A stretch of DNA of 25,811 bases from an uncultured Bacteroidales bacterium (GTDB taxonomy: Bacteria; Bacteroidota; Bacteroidia; Bacteroidales; UBA932): assembly GCA_905234775.1 (NCBI GenBank), contig CAJOJC010000016.1, forward strand, positions 1 to 25,811, given 5' to 3'. Shown in pieces: positions 23,638 to 25,811 of the stretch; positions within the stretch are counted from its first letter, which is position 1; every line of letters starts with the position of its first letter. The position numbers were made by a program, and so were the translations under genes. The notes under the pieces were generated by a model. That model ran no database searches, had not been told where the DNA came from, and saw only the letters and a program-made list of their open reading frames with translations.

Positions 23638-23655
23638 CGCCAAGAACATTTTTAT

Positions 23656-25290
23656 ATGATGAAAGCTATCAAGATACTTTTCGCCGCGGCTGCAGTTCTT
23701 GCAGCAGTTTCGTGCTCCTCCCAGAAACCCGTCAATAAAGGAGGCTCCGGACTCGGAGTTACCTGCGAACCCCATATCCTCGAAGTAGTCGGAGGAAAGA
23801 TAGACGCAGCCATCACCCTCACCTTCCCCGAAGATTACCTGAAGACCAACGCCATGCTGGTCACTACCCCGGTAATCGTCTATTCGGGCGGTCAGCGTAC
23901 CGGCAATGCCGTCATCTACCAGGGCGAGCAGATCAAAGCCAACTATCGCGTCATCCCCCTCAAGGGCGGAAAACACACCCAGAAAGTCTCCTTTGACTTT
24001 GTAAACGGAATGGAGCAATGTGTTCTCGAGCTCCAGTGTAAGCTGTTGGTGGCAGGAAAAGAAGTGGCCGTCCCTTCGATCAAGGTTGCAGACGGCTGTA
24101 TCGCTACCTACAGGCTCGCAGATCTCAGCGGCGAGTATTCGCTTAAGCCGGACGGCTTCGAGCGCGTTTCGAACTACAGTACCGAGACCAGCATCCTTTT
24201 CGACGTTAATTCTTCGCAGGTCAAGAACAATTCCCAGAACAACAACGCCCTCGAGGTCTATAAATCATATCTCAGGGAAATCCAGAACGACCCCCGTTAC
24301 AGCGTAACCAGCGCCGAAATCATCGCCTACGCTTCTCCCGAAGGAGGAGTCGACCTCAACGATAAACTCTCCGGCGACAGGGCCAAGGCCGCCGAGCAGA
24401 CATGGTCCAAGGTCGGCGAGGGAATCTCCGAGCCCGTCAAGGTCAGCAGCGTGGGTCAGGACTGGGAAGGCTTCAAAGAGGCCATGGCCAACTCCGACAT
24501 CGAAGACAAGGACCTCATCCTGAGGGTTCTGTCTATGTACTCGGATCCCGAGGTCCGCGAGCAGGAAATCAAGAACCTCTCCTTTATATATGAAGATATC
24601 AAGAAGGACGTGTTCCCCGGACTGCGCCGCGCTTCGTTCGTCTTGAACGCAGAGCATACCGGCTATTCGGACGAAGAGCTCAGGGAGCTTGCCGAAAAGC
24701 AGCTTATCCTCCTCTCCGAGCCCGAGGTACTTCACCTTGCAAGCGTAACCGAAGACAAGGAGAATAAGAAGTATTATTACAGGGTTACTACCGAGCGTTG
24801 GGGCTCCAACACCGGATTCTATGATCTGGCCGCCATGGCCCTCGACGACAACAAGATCGAGGTCGCCCTGGCCTATCTGACACACACAGACGAGTCTGAT
24901 CCCGACGTCCAGAACCTCCTCGGAGTGGTCGAGATGCGTCGCGGACGCTATGCCGAGGCTATCAACCTGTTCGAGCAGGCGGGAACTGACGATGCGAAAA
25001 AGAACATCGGAACCGCCAAGATCGCCCTCGGAGATTACGCCGCGGCGGCAGAGGCCCTGGCCGGCACCGGCAGCCGCAACGAAGTCCTGGCGTACATCCT
25101 CGCCGGCCAGGCCGACAAGGCCGCGGCTTCCTCTACGGACGACACCCCTCGCGACAGCTATATCGCAGCGGTTGCGGCAGCCCGCAAGGGAGACGCCTCC
25201 GGTGTTAAACAACACCTCACGAAGGCAGTCGAAGATCCCGTCTATGCAGAAAAAGCAGCAAAAGACGCAGAGTTCGCCGATTACCGCTAG
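23656..25290 (+). CDS. OmpA-like / TPR lipoprotein
   Basis: The ATG at 23656 gives 544 residues; the open frame upstream is on the wrong side of the promoter. A lipoprotein signal ends at LAAVSCSSQ (Cys about 22). Residues about 30-170 form a beta-rich N-terminal domain. An OmpA-like segment follows ([16 protein letters not shown], about 176-192, then [22 protein letters not shown], about 228-250), which in the family binds peptidoglycan. The C-terminal part (about 400-540) has TPR-like units such as [23 protein letters not shown]. The likely role is an outer-membrane to cell-wall tether or assembly factor, but the partner is unknown. It is monocistronic, with a hairpin 27 nt after the stop. 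Confidence 0.85.
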   Translation: MMKAIKILFAAAAVLAAVSCSSQKPVNKGGSGLGVTCEPHILEVVGGKIDAAITLTFPEDYLKTNAMLVTTPVIVYSGGQRTGNAVIYQGEQIKANYRVIPLKGGKHTQKVSFDFVNGMEQCVLELQCKLLVAGKEVAVPSIKVADGCIATYRLADLSGEYSLKPDGFERVSNYSTETSILFDVNSSQVKNNSQNNNALEVYKSYLREIQNDPRYSVTSAEIIAYASPEGGVDLNDKLSGDRAKAAEQTWSKVGEGISEPVKVSSVGQDWEGFKEAMANSDIEDKDLILRVLSMYSDPEVREQEIKNLSFIYEDIKKDVFPGLRRASFVLNAEHTGYSDEELRELAEKQLILLSEPEVLHLASVTEDKENKKYYYRVTTERWGSNTGFYDLAAMALDDNKIEVALAYLTHTDESDPDVQNLLGVVEMRRGRYAEAINLFEQAGTDDAKKNIGTAKIALGDYAAAAEALAGTGSRNEVLAYILAGQADKAAASSTDDTPRDSYIAAVAAARKGDASGVKQHLTKAVEDPVYAEKAAKDAEFADYR

Positions 25291-25308
25291 TTTTTTCAGA
25301 TTTTTTAC

Positions 25309-25316
25309 TATATTTG
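25309..25316 (+). promoter_or_regulatory. -7 box (TATATTTG) for rpsL-rpsG
   Basis: Perfect TAnnTTTG, 44 nt before the rpsL ATG and directly before a palindromic hairpin. Confidence 0.65.
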
Positions 25317-25317
25317 C

Positions 25318-25338
25318 AGCCCCAAAAATTTTGGGGCT
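25318..25338 (+). terminator. Perfect hairpin in the rpsL leader, possible terminator of the upstream gene
   Basis: Arms agccccaaaa and ttttggggct with a single central base, followed by ttaatttta. It lies 27 nt after the lipoprotein stop. It overlaps the likely rpsL transcription start, so it could instead be a 5'-end stem-loop or attenuator. Confidence 0.55.
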
Positions 25339-25360
25339 TTAATTTTATTAACTTTTTAAT

Positions 25361-25730
<370 letters not shown>

Positions 25731-25766
25731 TCTGAAGGATGGTTTAATCTTTAATTTTTCAAAACA

Positions 25767-25811
25767 ATGAGAAAATCGAAGCCTAGCAAGAGGATTCTAC
25801 TTCCTGATCCT
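25767..25811 (+). CDS. rpsG: 30S ribosomal protein S7 (3' partial)
   Basis: Fifteen codons (MRKSKPSKRILLPDP) match the S7 N-terminus and run to the end of the window. The leader is AT-rich (tttaatttttcaaaaca) without a Shine-Dalgarno sequence, as usual in Bacteroidetes. The rpsL-rpsG order is the str operon arrangement. Confidence 0.9.
   Translation, partial: MRKSKPSKRILLPDP

Noticed and set aside
23317..23655. Upstream extension of the OmpA/TPR lipoprotein frame
   Set aside because: It lies inside the opposite-strand activator gene and before the promoter, and would bury the lipoprotein signal peptide.

Overview
The window looks like a stretch of chromosome from a fairly GC-rich member of the Bacteroidales (Bacteroidota). 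The evidence is the Bacteroidetes-type -7 promoter box TAnnTTTG before several genes, almost no Shine-Dalgarno sequences, a PCMD-domain lipoprotein and an OmpA/TPR lipoprotein typical of the phylum, and the block sigma-54 activator / lptE / TPR gene / secG. The species cannot be named from this sequence.

Region 1 (2-14759) is an accessory signalling island. A 5'-truncated ion-channel-like protein with two RCK/TrkA-N domains and a C-terminal RyR-like domain is followed by a DUF1963 (YwqG-like) protein, both on the plus strand. Facing them is a tightly packed nine-gene minus-strand operon (13741 down to 2323, every junction between a 4-bp overlap and a 5-nt gap). In order of transcription it encodes a MORN-like protein, two TerB-like proteins, a multi-zinc-ribbon protein, a membrane-anchored Ser/Thr kinase, a triple CbxX/CfxQ AAA+ ATPase, a zinc-ribbon/FHA protein, a PP2C phosphatase and an M48-like metallopeptidase fused to a TerB-like domain. 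A second MORN protein is transcribed divergently from the same promoter region. The kinase (writer), FHA protein (reader) and PP2C (eraser) form a complete phospho-Thr circuit. The AAA+ protein, peptidase and channel are plausible outputs or sensors. I see no secretion-system or tellurium-resistance core genes, so this is the best candidate for an undescribed system.

Region 2 (14780-18217, plus strand) holds a PCMD lipoprotein, a PepP-type Xaa-Pro aminopeptidase and a ComF-like phosphoribosyltransferase swollen by in-frame repeat insertions. Region 3 (18218-18854) is non-coding and packed with hairpins that share an AGGT...ACCT core. Region 4 (minus strand) holds a damaged clpB, then secG, a TPR-like gene, lptE and a sigma-54 activator. 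Region 5 (plus strand) holds an OmpA/TPR lipoprotein, rpsL (frameshifted in this sequence) and the start of rpsG.

Two families of repeats cut across the annotation. A composite double palindrome, about 50-100 nt, is inserted in frame in five proteins (DUF1963, FHA, kinase, zinc-ribbon and ComF), always reading TPDxxGGD-like or MPD-like peptides. A second hairpin family with variable stems lies inside and downstream of comF.
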